A DNA stretch of 64,000 bases from Rosa chinensis (taxonomy: Eukaryota > Streptophyta > Magnoliopsida > Rosales > Rosaceae): the NCBI RefSeq assembly GCF_002994745.2, contig NC_037092.1, forward strand, positions 19,459,501 through 19,523,500. The letters run 5' to 3'. Of the stretch, positions 36,365 to 47,667 are shown piece after piece; positions within the stretch are counted from its first letter, which is position 1, and each line of letters begins with the position of its first letter. Made by a program: the position numbers and the translations under genes. The notes under the pieces were generated by a model that was not told the origin of the DNA, searched no databases, and saw only the letters and a list, made by a program, of their open reading frames with translations.

Positions 36365-37174
36365 TGTTTGGCTCCAAAACCAGTTGGCTTGCAAACTGTC
36401 TCTTTTAAGTGTGTGCGCATGCTTGCTAGCACCGTGGGGTGCAGTCGTCGGGGGAGTCCCTTGACCTGACTTCTTTTTCAAGCGTTGTGGACGAGGAGAG
36501 CACCAACCTCGTCACAGGGTTCTTCTCTAGCCTTCCAAGAAAGGACTTCTTGCCTTACGGATAAGGACTTTGGATGTGATCTCTTCACATCACCGAATCG
36601 ATACTTAGTGTCGTAGACTAAGCAGAGCAATCACTGGGAAGTTTGGAGAAAGCACGGGTTTTGCTAAAGCGTGACTTTAGCTTCGCTGGGTTGCGAGGGC
36701 GTTACCCTTGCTTCACTGGTTGTATAGGTGGCAGTAGTACTGGCAGTCGGCTCGCTAGGAGACTAGGACTAGAAGCACGGTCGCCGGGTTGATCTGGTGA
36801 TACTGACAGTCGGCTCGCGAGGAGACTAGGACTGGCGCGCGGTCACCGGGTTTCAACGAGGTTGAAGGTTTGCTTCGGGGAGGCTTTGTAATCGCTGGGA
36901 TTGATTGATTCGAGAGAGGTCTTTCTTCTGTCCTTGAACCCTAGTATTTATACCTAGGGCTTTGACTGTTCCTTGCGATAGAAGGATTATTGATTGAAGT
37001 TTCCTATTCAATCTCTGCTACTTGACTCCCATAAGGTTTCGTTTACCTTATGGATTACGGAATGGGCGAAGCTGTAACCCAAACCCAAGCAGGCTTATTT
37101 TTGGGCAGCAGGTATCGGCCCGCTATGCTAAATCCACTAAAGGATCTTGCCAAAATTACTTTTGGGCTCAAACA
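36365..37174 (-). repeat. 3' LTR of element B
   Basis: The repeat is 810 bp, beginning TGTTTGGCTCC and ending GGGCTCAAACA on the plus strand. A TATA box (TATAAATA on the minus strand) lies near 36949. Inside, a unit of roughly 60 bp around CAGTCGGCTCGC is repeated (36738-36860). Confidence 0.95.
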
Positions 37175-37183
37175 TTGCCCCCC
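37175..37183 (-). other. Polypurine tract of element B
   Basis: GGGGGGCAA on the minus strand abuts the 3' LTR and shows that the element runs right to left. Confidence 0.8.
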
Positions 37184-37332
37184 AGGCCCCGAAAGCAGGC
37201 CCGCTAAGATGTAACTGCTTGAAGGGGACTAAAACGACGCGCCGATCGCTTGAAACGATGTCATTAATGAAGGTTGCGTCCTTTCGCTTGCGAAAACGCC
37301 TTTCTGTCGTATCGTTTCCCTCACAAAATTTC

Positions 37333-37342
37333 TTATTTAAAC
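37333..37342 (+). promoter_or_regulatory. TATA-like motif of antisense PMD gene (B copy)
   Basis: TTATTTAAAC lies about 100 bases before the ATG at 37441 and 158 bases inside the LTR boundary. The same word is at the same distance in element A, which suggests that the gene has its own promoter rather than using the LTR. Confidence 0.5.
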
Positions 37343-37440
37343 TCACAGCCACTTCAGACCTGTCACATCAGAAACTCTCTTAAGTTCCTAAAACCCAGAA
37401 ACCCTCTTACTGCCAAAACCTCCTTTGCCGAAACCCAGAA

Positions 37441-40400
37441 ATGGCTCCTCCAAAGAAGATAATCATCGACCAAGAAGAGGAACTAAATGAAAAAGCCGCC
37501 CATGCCTGGGGAACCAACATCGGTGCCCGCATTCATCTCCACACTAATATTCAAAGACCCTTACTCCTCCGGCTCCCAAATCATCATGTCGGACTGGGCC
37601 CTGCGCCGCGGGATTCTATTCCAGTAGATGCAATCGCCTTCTATGGCCTGCCTGTTCGTCAACCCATCCCGGTCCTCCGAAGAACTCCTGGAGATTTCAC
37701 AAGTTGGGGTACCCAGAATCATCGAGCAAAGATAGGGCACTGGCCATCCTCCATCAGTGCGGCGGAGCTTTCCTGGTATCGCGAAATGCGCACACAGGAT
37801 CTAGCTCGCTGGAACGAGGCAGGTATCACACATACTACCGATCTCTATTTTAATCTCCCGCGCGGCGGCAACCGTTCGCCGCTCGCTGCCTTTCTTTGTT
37901 TTTGGAATACCGCCACAAACACTTTTGACTTTCGATTCGGTGAAATGAGTGTCACCCTGCTGGATATTCTCGCCATCACCGGCCTACCCATCGATGGCGA
38001 GCCTTATTTACACTGTCAATTTGACTCTGTCACCTTCACCTCGACCATGGCCCAGCATGGTCGCAGCGCTCACAGTGGCTTCTACCCAAGATGGTTGTCA
38101 TATTATAGTCGGGAGCACAATGCAACCGGCGGGATCGCTTTCTTGGAGTATTGGCTCTGTAAATTTATTTTCTGCACTTCCTCTTGCAAGCCCACTGGTG
38201 CTTGGACTTTGCTGGCAACGGCCCTCTACAATGGCCGTAATGTCGGGCTCGGGCAACCGGTGTTAGGAGCCCTTTATCGCACTTTGTACCAGGCCACTAT
38301 GCATCCCTTTGAGACTAGCATATCTGGCCCCTTTTGGATCTTGGACTTCTGGATCCAAACCTATTTCCCATTCTTCCGTCGCGATGACATTCTGCTGCTT
38401 CCACCAGCCGACCAACTCTTGGGTCAATGGTTCAGCCGCGAGGAAAGTACTCATCTCCTCCCTACTCCGAATGCTTTTCCTATCTGTATCTCCTGGATGA
38501 GATGCCATACTGCGACATAATATTGGGTAGAAGATTCCCACCTCCGCTTGAAAATGGATTCCTTCCTGGCGTTCCTCGCCACAGCGATCGCGCGCGCTTG
38601 GCCTTTCGCCGCGCGATCTCTTGCTCAGATATCAAACTTGCTGTCGAGGAACTTAGCTACGAGCTTTACGCCCCCAACCATTTCGCTCACCAGTTCGGCC
38701 TCGCCCAACTAGTGCCATTCCCGTTGTACGATGCCTGGAACTACAACACCTCCTAGCGTAGATTTGGCCCGGCCCCCTTCTGGGCCTGCGCCAGCACAAA
38801 GCAAGCTCGCATTGGTTGACCTTCCCGATTGGGCTAAAGACATCGATGCTGTGGATGGGACTGAGGAAGAGTATGAGGAATGGTGGGCAGAAGTTTCTAT
38901 TAACTGTTGGAGCCAGTGTGATGATGAACTCTTCGCGACCATTTTTGGGGAATTGAGATGTCCCTACACTGCTGATATCGAGATACTTGATCGCTTCCCT
39001 GAAAACGCTACACAACCTCCACCTCCTCCTGAGTCAGCTCCGCAACCGGCGCGAGCCTCGCGGCAGGCCCGGACTGGTATAGTAATCCGCGAGCCCCCTC
39101 AAGATGTAAGTATCTTAGTTTACGTTTTATTCCTTCTTTCATTCTTCCTTTTAACTCAAACTCTGTTGTACCAGGAAATGTGCCACCTTCTGGCAGCCGT
39201 GCAGTTAATGCTTCTCCAGCCACCGGCCAGTCTGGAAAGCAGAAGACTGTGATCGCGGAACCTGAGGTTGAAGATTTCTCTTCTGATGACGATAATTCGC
39301 AAACGGTAAGAACCCTTCATTCTTAGGACCGCGCTTTCTCCCCACGTTAAGTCTATCCTTTAATTTTGGTAGGTTGCCGCTGCCTTGGCTCGCAAACCCA
39401 ATCGATCGGACCCTCGCACTAACCCCTGGGAAGAGGATGAGCCAATCGCTGATCGACTGGTACAAACAGGAAACCCTCGTTAGAATTTACTTCCCATTTT
39501 GCGCGTTCCTATAACTGTCCTCGTTTGCAGGTTCGTCGCCGATCCACCAGACAAGCTGGGGAAAGCTCTTCAGCCGCCGGTGAAGGCACATCTGCCTCAC
39601 AGGCCCAAGCGCCCATGGGTTCCGACAATCCTCCACCTCCCGCTAACATCGTGAGCGACGCGCAACTGGCCTTAATCCCGGTACAGGTTATAGATGACAG
39701 TTTGCCTGAAACAGAAGAAGGAACAACTCCTTTGGACGCACCGCCTGAGGAACCAATCGCTGCACATCCCATAGCACAGATAGCACCTGGCCCAATTTCC
39801 GGTGAAGCGGCTCAAGAACTTGCACTGATAGCAGTTCTTCCCGAGTCTCCCGCTGTAGAGGTACATCCTCTTGACAAGCATAATGCCTTTATCCTTATTT
39901 TATTCTTTGCTCACCCTGATGATTCTTTCTTAACCACAGAATCCTGGTTCTACTGAGGAAGCGGCCGCTGCTGCGGAAGTACTTGGCGTTGATCCTACCT
40001 GCCCCGCTGGCGAAGGCATGGCGATCTAGGAGCTTGCCCCCCATGCTCCTGAAGTGGGAGAAGAGTTGAATGTCGAACCGGAACCGGAAACGGCCCCTAT
40101 TATAGAGCCTCATGAAGCTCATGTTGCTGCTGCTGAAGTACCATCGCCTGAGCCTCCTTCCAGACTGGAAAGGCTTGCTCGAGTACTTGAGGTGGCCCCT
40201 CCCGGAGTTATAGATGAGGCCAGGGAGGGACTCCAACGTCTTCTGAGCCCCGACATCTTACTGCCTGGCCCATCCACCAGAGCTCTGGAATACTTGAGGG
40301 TTCTCTATCGCGAGTGAGCCCTTACTGAAAACGAGTTTACTGAGATAGACGAGCTGTTACAGAATCTTCCCCCGTGAATTAACGAAAGAGCGGCCGCGAC

Positions 40401-40749
40401 TGCGCAAGTCAGGCAAGCCCAGGCCCACTATCGGGGTCTCACTCAACAAGCTGACACCTCTCGCGACTTCTTGGGGGATAGGGTTATCCTTGTTAGGGAC
40501 TTGCGAATCACGCAAAATCACCTTCCGTCCCAAATTCAAGATCTTCAAGCCCAGTTGACCGCTGTGACGGCGCGCCTTGAACATGAGGAAACCTTACTGG
40601 AGCAACCCCTTGCGGCCTTTGAAGCATTATCTCAGAGTCTCACCCAAGCTCGCGAAGTGACCCGACAAGCGGAGCGACCTGTTGTAGACGCCAGTTTTCG
40701 CTTGGACGAACATCTACTGCGTCTGACCCATGCAGGTCGAAAGCTTTAG
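37441..40749 (+). pseudogene. Antisense plant mobile domain gene of element B (lightly broken)
   Basis: MAPPKKIIIDQEEELNEKAA starts at 37441. The plant mobile domain spans about residues 55-350 (WNTATNTFDFRFGEMSVTLL, DILAITGLPIDGEPY, NATGGIAFLEYWLCKFIFC, GPFWILDFWIQTYF). A frame break lies near 38440 and a TAG at about 38755 where copy A has Trp. Introns follow with GT donors near 39106, 39306 and 39460; the first acceptor appears damaged. The C-terminal exons hold VRRRSTRQAGESSSAAGEG (39529 on), an acidic stretch, then SRLERLARVLEVAPPGV and a predicted coiled coil (DLQAQLTAVTARLEHEE), ending at 40749. Stops lie near 40027, 40315 and 40376. Extra antisense genes are known in some Tat retrotransposons. 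The function is unknown. Confidence 0.85.
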
Positions 40750-41063
40750 GCCTCTATAATTAGGCCCATTTTGTATGAACAATATTATTATTTATCTAAT
40801 ATATTTAGCCCACTTTGCCTGGCCCAAATATATGTTCGACTTTTGAGTCAGTTCAAAGTTCACCTTTATTGCTATTGTAGTTGGTTTGAACAGATAATCT
40901 CGAAACAGAGCGGTTATCTCCTTGAAAACTGCCCCGCTTCCCACGCGTTTGCAAGTGCCTTCATTTCCGAGATCTTTGCATTCAATTCCATTGATACTCT
41001 CATTGATGGCGTCGAAAATATTTCAATTGTCCATCACACGGCTGAGGCCACTGTGACTGGCCC

Positions 41064-41071
41064 TATAAATA
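41064..41071 (+). promoter_or_regulatory. Conserved TATA motif in retroelement spacer (B copy)
   Basis: TATAAATA is preceded by GGCC and followed by a conserved stretch ending GAAGTG. Element A has the counterpart at 24291-24300. Conservation covers about 100 bp upstream and ends soon after, as if only a core promoter is retained. Confidence 0.45.
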
Positions 41072-41940
41072 CCTGTACTTTGGAGAAGTGATAAACACAA
41101 GCAAACATGGCTTTTCCAGAGATAGTTTCGCGATCATTACTTCTCTTTCTTCAGTTTCTGAAATCTTCTCCTCATGATTTCACCCTCAGCCTCAAAATCC
41201 CTAGGTCTTATGGCTTAATCTCAAGACCTGAGTAGGTCTTATGGCCTAATCTCAGGTCCAGCGGCATGTCTTTGGTCTCTGGAAATCCGGATGAGATTCA
41301 CCGGTTTCAGTTAGACTGAAGAACACGTCGCGCTCCTAACGTGGCAGAACGAGATTCTGAGGGGTCCCTCTTCTCAAACTGCTTGCGTGGAGCAGGAGGG
41401 AGAAGGGCGGAAGGCCACTTTGAGGCCGCCTGTTCTTCTTCCGCAGCCTACCTCCAGGGTCTGACTACAAGGCTTCTGTTTTTCCCCTGGAGGTAGATGT
41501 GGTTGTGAGCCGCGCTCTCTCTGAAGACCATCTCCATCCCGGAGGATAATCAACTAGAAGGGTTGGGATGGATTATTTCCTTCCCTCTTCCTCCGGTACA
41601 AATGAGAGCAGCTGCGACTCAGATCGAAGGAGGATGTGGGTGAAGAGAGGAAGAGTGCCAGCGGTACTGCCCACATCCTCCTTACCACCACAAGATCCAG
41701 AAACTCTTAGAAGATCTGCAATCCTTATGTTTCTTTTAAGCCACTTTTGGCCTTGTAATTGTAAATGTAACTGTTTCAATTTGTACTACTTTTGGCCGCA
41801 ATGCCACTCTATGAATGAATGTTTTTGAGCACAATTAAGAAATATTGTTATAAAATAAGGCCTCATGTATAGGCCCTCATGTATATTCTTAACACACATT
41901 GTCAAGGAAAAATTACAACAAAAGTTGGAAATTCTTCAAA

Positions 41941-42072
41941 AAATAAGGCCTCAAAAGAAGGCCTGGAATTAATCAAAATAAGGCCACAACAAAGGAAGGC
42001 CTCAAAAAATAAGGCCTCAAAAGAAGGCCTGGAATTAATCAAAATAAGGCCACAACAAAGGAAGGCCTCATG
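41941..42072. repeat. Tandem repeat, 66-bp unit, two copies
   Basis: The unit starting AAATAAGGCCTC at 41941 repeats essentially perfectly from 42007, with the second copy ending near 42070. Such arrays between pol and the 3' LTR are characteristic of Tat-lineage elements. Confidence 0.95.
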
Positions 42073-42182
42073 TTACAGAGTGTATAGAGTGTTGCCCCCC
42101 AGTGTTCGTAGGCGAAGCAAACATATGAGACTAAGGCCACAAAATAAGACCTGAACGTAGAGATAATGCGAGCCGAGGAAAA

Positions 42183-45100
42183 CTATGATTGCCCCCCAGT
42201 CTGGGACGAAGGTTGATCTGGTGGATCTTCGAACTCCCAAACACTAGGGTAATATTTCTTCAGGAATTGCCCGTTGATGGGATTGCGATGGATTTCGCCA
42301 TCCAAATCCTTGAGGTGAAAGGGCCCGCATTCCAAAATGCGGTGAACAACAAAGGGTCCTTCCCAGCGAGGAGTCCACTTACCGCGACCGGTCAATTTCT
42401 CGCCAAAGGGCAAAACAGCTTTCCAAACAAGGTCTCCTTCTTTATAACTGCGGCCACGTGTCCGCTTATCATAGGCGCGGGCGATGCGCTGTTTTTCCAT
42501 CACTAAATTATCCAGATCCGCTAAGCGCTGCTCGCTTAAGTCTTCGTGTTCTTGCCACATCGCCTGGACATAATCTTCACCTATCAAGTGGTGCTGATCT
42601 TGCACACGTAAGGAATGAACGTTGATTTCCAAGGGTAAAACTGCATCATGACCAAACATTAGTGCATAGGGTGTGGTAGTAGTGGGATTCCTCTTGGAGG
42701 TGCGGTAAGCCCAGAGTGTCTCATACAAAGTGTCGTGCCACTGTCGAAGGTTTTCTACCAGCATCTTCTTTAACAGGGTAATAATAATCTTGTTGCTGGC
42801 TTCTGCTTGACCGTTGGACTGAGCATAATATGGAGTGCTGTGGATAAACTGAATGTCGAAATCGTTGACAAGTTGCTCGACAGGACCTCCCATGAAAGCT
42901 GCCCCCCGGTCTGACACGAGCACCTCGGGGATACCAAACCTGCAAATAATGTTACGAAAGATGAACTGGCGGATGGTGGCACCAGAAGCCTCCTTCAACG
43001 GTTCAGCTTCAACCCACTTGGTAAAGAAGTCAGTAGCCACAATGATGAACTTATGTTGGAGAGAAGAATGGGGGTGAATCATCCCAATCAAGTCCAATGC
43101 CCAGCCTCGTGCAGGCCAAGGTTTAATGATAGGTTGCGTGGGAATATTGGGAATGTGCTGGACCGGACCGTGTGCCTGACAGTCTTGGCATCCTTTAGCA
43201 AAAGCAATACAGTCCTTCAAGATGCTAGGCCAATAATACCCATGTCTTCTGATGAGCCATCGCATCTTAGGTCCCTCTTGATGGGCGCAGCAAACCCCTG
43301 TATGTGCTTCGCGCATTAGTCGTTTTGCTTCGTGGCCATACACACAGCGAAAATCTATGCCATCCTCCCCACGCCGACGCAGCTCATCGTCCCTGAGGAA
43401 GTAATTTAAGGCAAGAAAACGAGTCCTCTTGTCAGCTGTCTGGTCTAGCTGTTTGAGGTAATTGATCAATGGAATGCGCCAATCAACGTCAATAGGCTCG
43501 AGGACAGCGACGACTGGATCATCAGGAAGGTCAGGCCGTACGAGCCATGAAGGTAGCGTGCGGCACTCAACTTTCAGAATGCGTTTGCGAACCCCATATT
43601 TCAACGTAATGCCTGTAGCCAACTGAGCGAGCTCATTGGCTGCGAAGTTGCGCTCGCGAGGGATGTACTCCAAACCAACGTGATCAAACTGATCTAGTAA
43701 CTCAATGGCGCGATTCAAATAAGGGACGAGCAAGTAGCTTGCACATCTGTATTTTTCTTGAAGCTTATTTATCACAAGTAAGGAATCGCCGTGGACCTGA
43801 ACATCTCTTACCCCCAGTTCCAGTAAGACTACTAGGCCAATAATAAGAGCCTCGTACTCAGCTTGGTTGTTTGTACACTTAAACTCCAGTTGAAAAGAGT
43901 AAGAGAAACGATCGCCCGCTGGGTTTTCCAGAACAATCCCTGCCCCTGCTAATGTTTCAGTTCTTGAACCATCAAAAAACAATACCCAGGGCTGCAAGGA
44001 GACTGTGGCTTGATACCATATGGCGTACTCTGGAATGCACGCCAAATCTGGTCGGGTGGTAGTTATGGGCGCTATCTCTAACTCTCTCACCGTCGGGATA
44101 TCCAAAGTAGGGTGATGTGCCAGAAAGTCTGCGATGGCCTGTCCTTTTACTGCTTTCTGGGGAACGTATTGTAGCGAGAACTCGGACAGGGCCAATACCC
44201 ATTTGCCAATGGGGCCTCTCAGGATAGGTCGCGATAGCATGTACTTGACCAAGTCGGTCTGAGCGATGATGCAAGTAGTAAAAGATAACATGTAGTACCG
44301 CAACTTGTATGCGGAGAAGTACAATGTAAGGCACAGCTTTTCCATTGGAGTATACCTGATTTCGTAGTCTGTAAGTGTCCTGCTGAGGTAAAAAATAGCA
44401 TGCTCGACGCCTTCTTCATCATCCTGGGCGAGCAGGCTGCCAATGGAAGCCTCAGCTGCTGATATATATAACTTCAATGGAAATCCAGCCCTCGGAGGAA
44501 CAAGCACTGGTGGACTCGCGAGGTAGGCCTTGATTCTGTCGAAAGCCTCTTGATGTTTAGGCTCCCACACAAACTCAGCCTGACCCTGTAGTTTCAGCAA
44601 TGGGGAGAAAGGCTGGATTTTACCTGTAGAGTTAGAGATGAAACGTCTCAGAAAGTTGATCTTCCCCAGCAAACGCTGCAATTCCTTCTTTGTCCGTGGG
44701 GCGGTGGCATTGATGACTGCGCTTGCTTTGTCTTCAGGGACCTCAATGCCCCTCTGATGGACAATGAAGCCCAGAAAATCTCCTGCTTGAACTCCAAAAA
44801 CGCATTTGGCGGGATTCATTCTGAGCTTGTGTTGCCGCATGCGCTCGAATACCTTCCTGAGATCAGTGATGTGGTCACCTTTCTTCTGAGACTTCACAAC
44901 TACGTCATCGATGTGGACCTCTACAATCTTCCCCAGGATGTCGTGGAAAATCAGGTTCATAGCTCTCTGATACGTTGCTCCGGCATTTTTCAGTCCAAAA
45001 GGCATAACTACATATTCAAAAACACCCGCGAAGCCAGGACAACGGAACGCGGTTTTATGTCTGTCTTCTTCTGCGACTGGAATCTGGTGATACCCTGCGG

Positions 45101-45791
45101 TGCCGTCCATGAAAGATAATAATTCATGTCCTTCTACGGCGTCTACTAACATATCCGCGACCGGCATGGGGTAGACGTCCTTAGGTGTAGCGACATTAAG
45201 GTCTCTGTAGTCAACGCAGACCCTCATCTTGCCATTCTTCTTGCGAACTGGCATGATATTAGATAGCCACTGATTATACTTGGCTACCCTGATAATGCCC
45301 GATTTATGCATTTTTTCGACTTCCTCTTTGACGAGGACTTGGGTTTCGGAATTCATTCGTCGCGACTCTTGTTTCACAGGCCTCTTGTCAGGGAGTGTTG
45401 GTAGTTGATGGCAAACCAAGTCCAGTGACAGGCCGGGCATGTCTTCATACTTCTCTGCAAAGCAGTCTTTGAATTCATGTAATAAATCAATGAGCCTCTG
45501 TTTCTCGCTAGGCTCTAAGTAAGCGCTGATGACCACTTCCATAGGCTCATCTGCTGTTCCGAGGTTGACTTTCTCGGTAGGATCTCTGACTTTAGGAGGT
45601 GTATCGTCCAGCGCTGCTGGAGCGAGCTGAATATCGACCTCAGCATCTTGTTCCTGGTTAGAGAGTTCTTCATGGATGACCTATAAGGTCGCGACCCGAT
45701 CGTAGGCCTCTTTTTCCACTAAGTACGATGATAGTCTTTCGTACAGCGAGTGGAAGGCCTCTATCCCTCCCTCTGGAAGGTTGTAATCCAT
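42183..45791 (-). pseudogene. Tat pol: RT, RNase H, second RNase H and integrase (one in-frame stop)
   Basis: Open from ATG 45791 to the stop at 42183 except for one TAG at 45683-45681. The uninterrupted part below 45542 is 1119 codons. RT: MPVRKKNGKMRVCVDYRDLN, SFMDGTAGYHQI, VMPFGLKNAGATYQRAM, HIDDVVVKS (first residue His where Tyr is usual). The first RNase H (LYISAAEASIGSLLAQ) looks catalytically weak. A second RNase H follows (LFFDGSRTETLAGAGIVL, NNQAEYEALI, VHGDSLLVI). Integrase has a zinc region (AHTGVCCAHQ, CQDCQ) and a DDE core (WALDLIG, VSDRGAAFMGG, SNGQAEASNK). The protein would copy and insert the element. Apart from the TAG it is well preserved. Confidence 0.92.
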
Positions 45792-46633
45792 TAATCATTT
45801 AAGGATTTGGGCACAGCGTGGCCAGGCCTTTCCAAGCCTTCTTTTGCGAGCGTCAGCCCCCACTGTGCCAATTCAGAGGTCGTCACCCCTGTGGGGCGGC
45901 CTTTGTCATCAATGCCACTGACCTGCAATGGAGTGATAGGCTCCAAATAGTACCTAGCATCTACATACTTCGCGGAAACGGGGAATGGACGAGGATCCGC
46001 TTTAATCACCTCCGCCTTATCTGTCTTCCTGTTCCACATAACGAGCTCCTGATGAAGAGTCGACGGAACACAATAACTCCTATGGATCCAGTCTCGACCC
46101 AGAATAGCATTGTAGGCCGCATAAAAATCTGTCACAAAGAAAGCATAAACTCCCTCAGCTGGGCCAACCTTGATGAGCAAGAAAAGAAGTCCCAAGGTTT
46201 TTGTTACAGTCCCTGCGAAGTTCTTGAGCGTAAGGGATGTGGACTGGATCTTCTCCTTCTTGATTCCGAGCAAGTGCATGGTTCTGGTAGTGACAACATT
46301 AACGACAGCGCCGGTATCTACCATGATCTTGCTAACTTTGATGCTACCAACTTCTGCAGTTATATATAGAGGTCTCATGTGTTGGACCATCGCAAGTGTT
46401 GGCTTGGTGAAGCTCATGAAGAATTCTTTGCTATGAGCGTCCTCCGTCTCAAGCAAGACCGCTTCTTCCACAGGTGTCGTGACCGCTGATGTGATCTGCA
46501 AGGGTTGCACACTGTTTTCCTCAGTTTCGACGCATTCCTGAGCGGCAACCGGCAGTGCATACCGCGCGGGAAGTACGTAAACCATGTTGCAGGACGTATC
46601 AGCCATGTCTGTCTCCTCCATGTCGTCATCCAT
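45791..46633 (-). pseudogene. Tat retropepsin-type protease region
   Basis: A 280-codon frame with aspartic protease motif IMVDTGAVVNVV and, after about 70 residues, AILGRDWIH. The frame ends in TAA at 45793-45791, whose last A starts the pol ATG (TAATG). The upstream linkage to gag is broken by TAG near 46675-46673. In this lineage, gag-protease and pol are often in different frames. Confidence 0.85.
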
Positions 46634-46797
46634 ATTAAGCTTGGGCTCTTTGACAGGGGCAGCGATGTTGAACTACTTAGCCAAACTATCTACCAATGAC
46701 TCCTCTGTAAGGCCTTTGACCTTACATTGCTCGCGCTCTTGCATCTCAAGTGTCTGCTTGGGCGAGTCTGACTTTGGTTCCGCTACTGTGTTCACCT

Positions 46798-47520
46798 CTA
46801 GGGGAGCGACCACCATGCTCTGGATTCTTTTGGTCTCCATTGTAAAGTATCGGTAGTCTTATCCTTGCCCCCCAGTCTCTCAAAGACCGGAGATTTAGCT
46901 TCTGGTTCTTCATGGAATAGTCTACGCCTGACATGAGGTCGCCGAGTCGGCAATTGTTCCGTTCGAGCTGGAGGAGGTGTTCTTTCTGTAGTGATCCTGC
47001 AAAAAACACTGGGCTTAGACGCCCCTGTTACTTGTTTCTGAAGGCTGTGGGGAGCCACTAATGGCTTCGCGGCCAATGCCTCCATTTCCTTCTGATACTG
47101 CTCAGGTGATTTGACCAATTGTGAAGGCTTGATCAGGCCCTGGTCAAGAGCCTCCAGCGCGCGCTTGGCTTCCCCAAACCTACGCTGCAGCTTCCTTTTC
47201 CTGGAAGAGCTTATCTCCACTGCCTTCCCTTTTTCCCTAGTGTACCATTTTCCTTCCTTGATGGTAGTAGCTGGAGCAGGTGGGATGTAGGGCTTGGTCA
47301 GAACATTCCTGCGCTCGTTCACAGCCTTCTCCTCCTGTTTCTGATCGCCCACGGCGGCTTTCAGTTTCTTGAACAAGTTGGAGTCCTTGGGAGATGGTGG
47401 CGACTGCACTCTCTCCTTTTCTCTTAGGCTAGAAGGCTGATAGTTCCGCGATGGCGAGGCCCACTTAATGGGTGAGAGAGACCCAAAACGAAATGTTTGC
47501 TCGACTTCTTTATGTGACAC
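46798..47520 (-). pseudogene. Tat gag-protease linker region
   Basis: A lysine/arginine/proline-rich frame (SSSRKRKLQRRFGEAKRALE, GLIKPSQLVKSPEQYQKEME) lies between the gag zinc motif and the protease. It is a conserved feature of Tat polyproteins and not an independent gene. Stops at both ends separate it from its neighbours. Confidence 0.7.
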
Positions 47521-47667
47521 TTAGATGCCACACTCTTCTTTGCATCGAGAGCATAGGACCATTGGTGAGGCTTTCCCAACTGATTTAGTTTTCTACTGTG
47601 TAGGGACCTCATCCTCGGTAGACTTTCCTTCTCTCCCTTTGGTACTTAAATCCAAGGTTGGTTTCCT

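Larger units (their letters stand above)
40750..42182. other. Spacer between PMD gene and pol in element B
   Basis: Non-coding as far as I can see. It holds a TATA motif at 41064, a G/A-rich stretch near 41390-41640, and a tandem repeat at 41941-42072. Many GGCCT/AGGCC words recur between 41850 and 42170. Confidence 0.6.

Noticed and set aside
37949..38266. Second frame inside the PMD gene
   Set aside because: Shadow frame with no conservation in the element A copy.
42189..45119. Plus-strand frames opposite pol
   Set aside because: Shadows of the long, conserved minus-strand pol frame.
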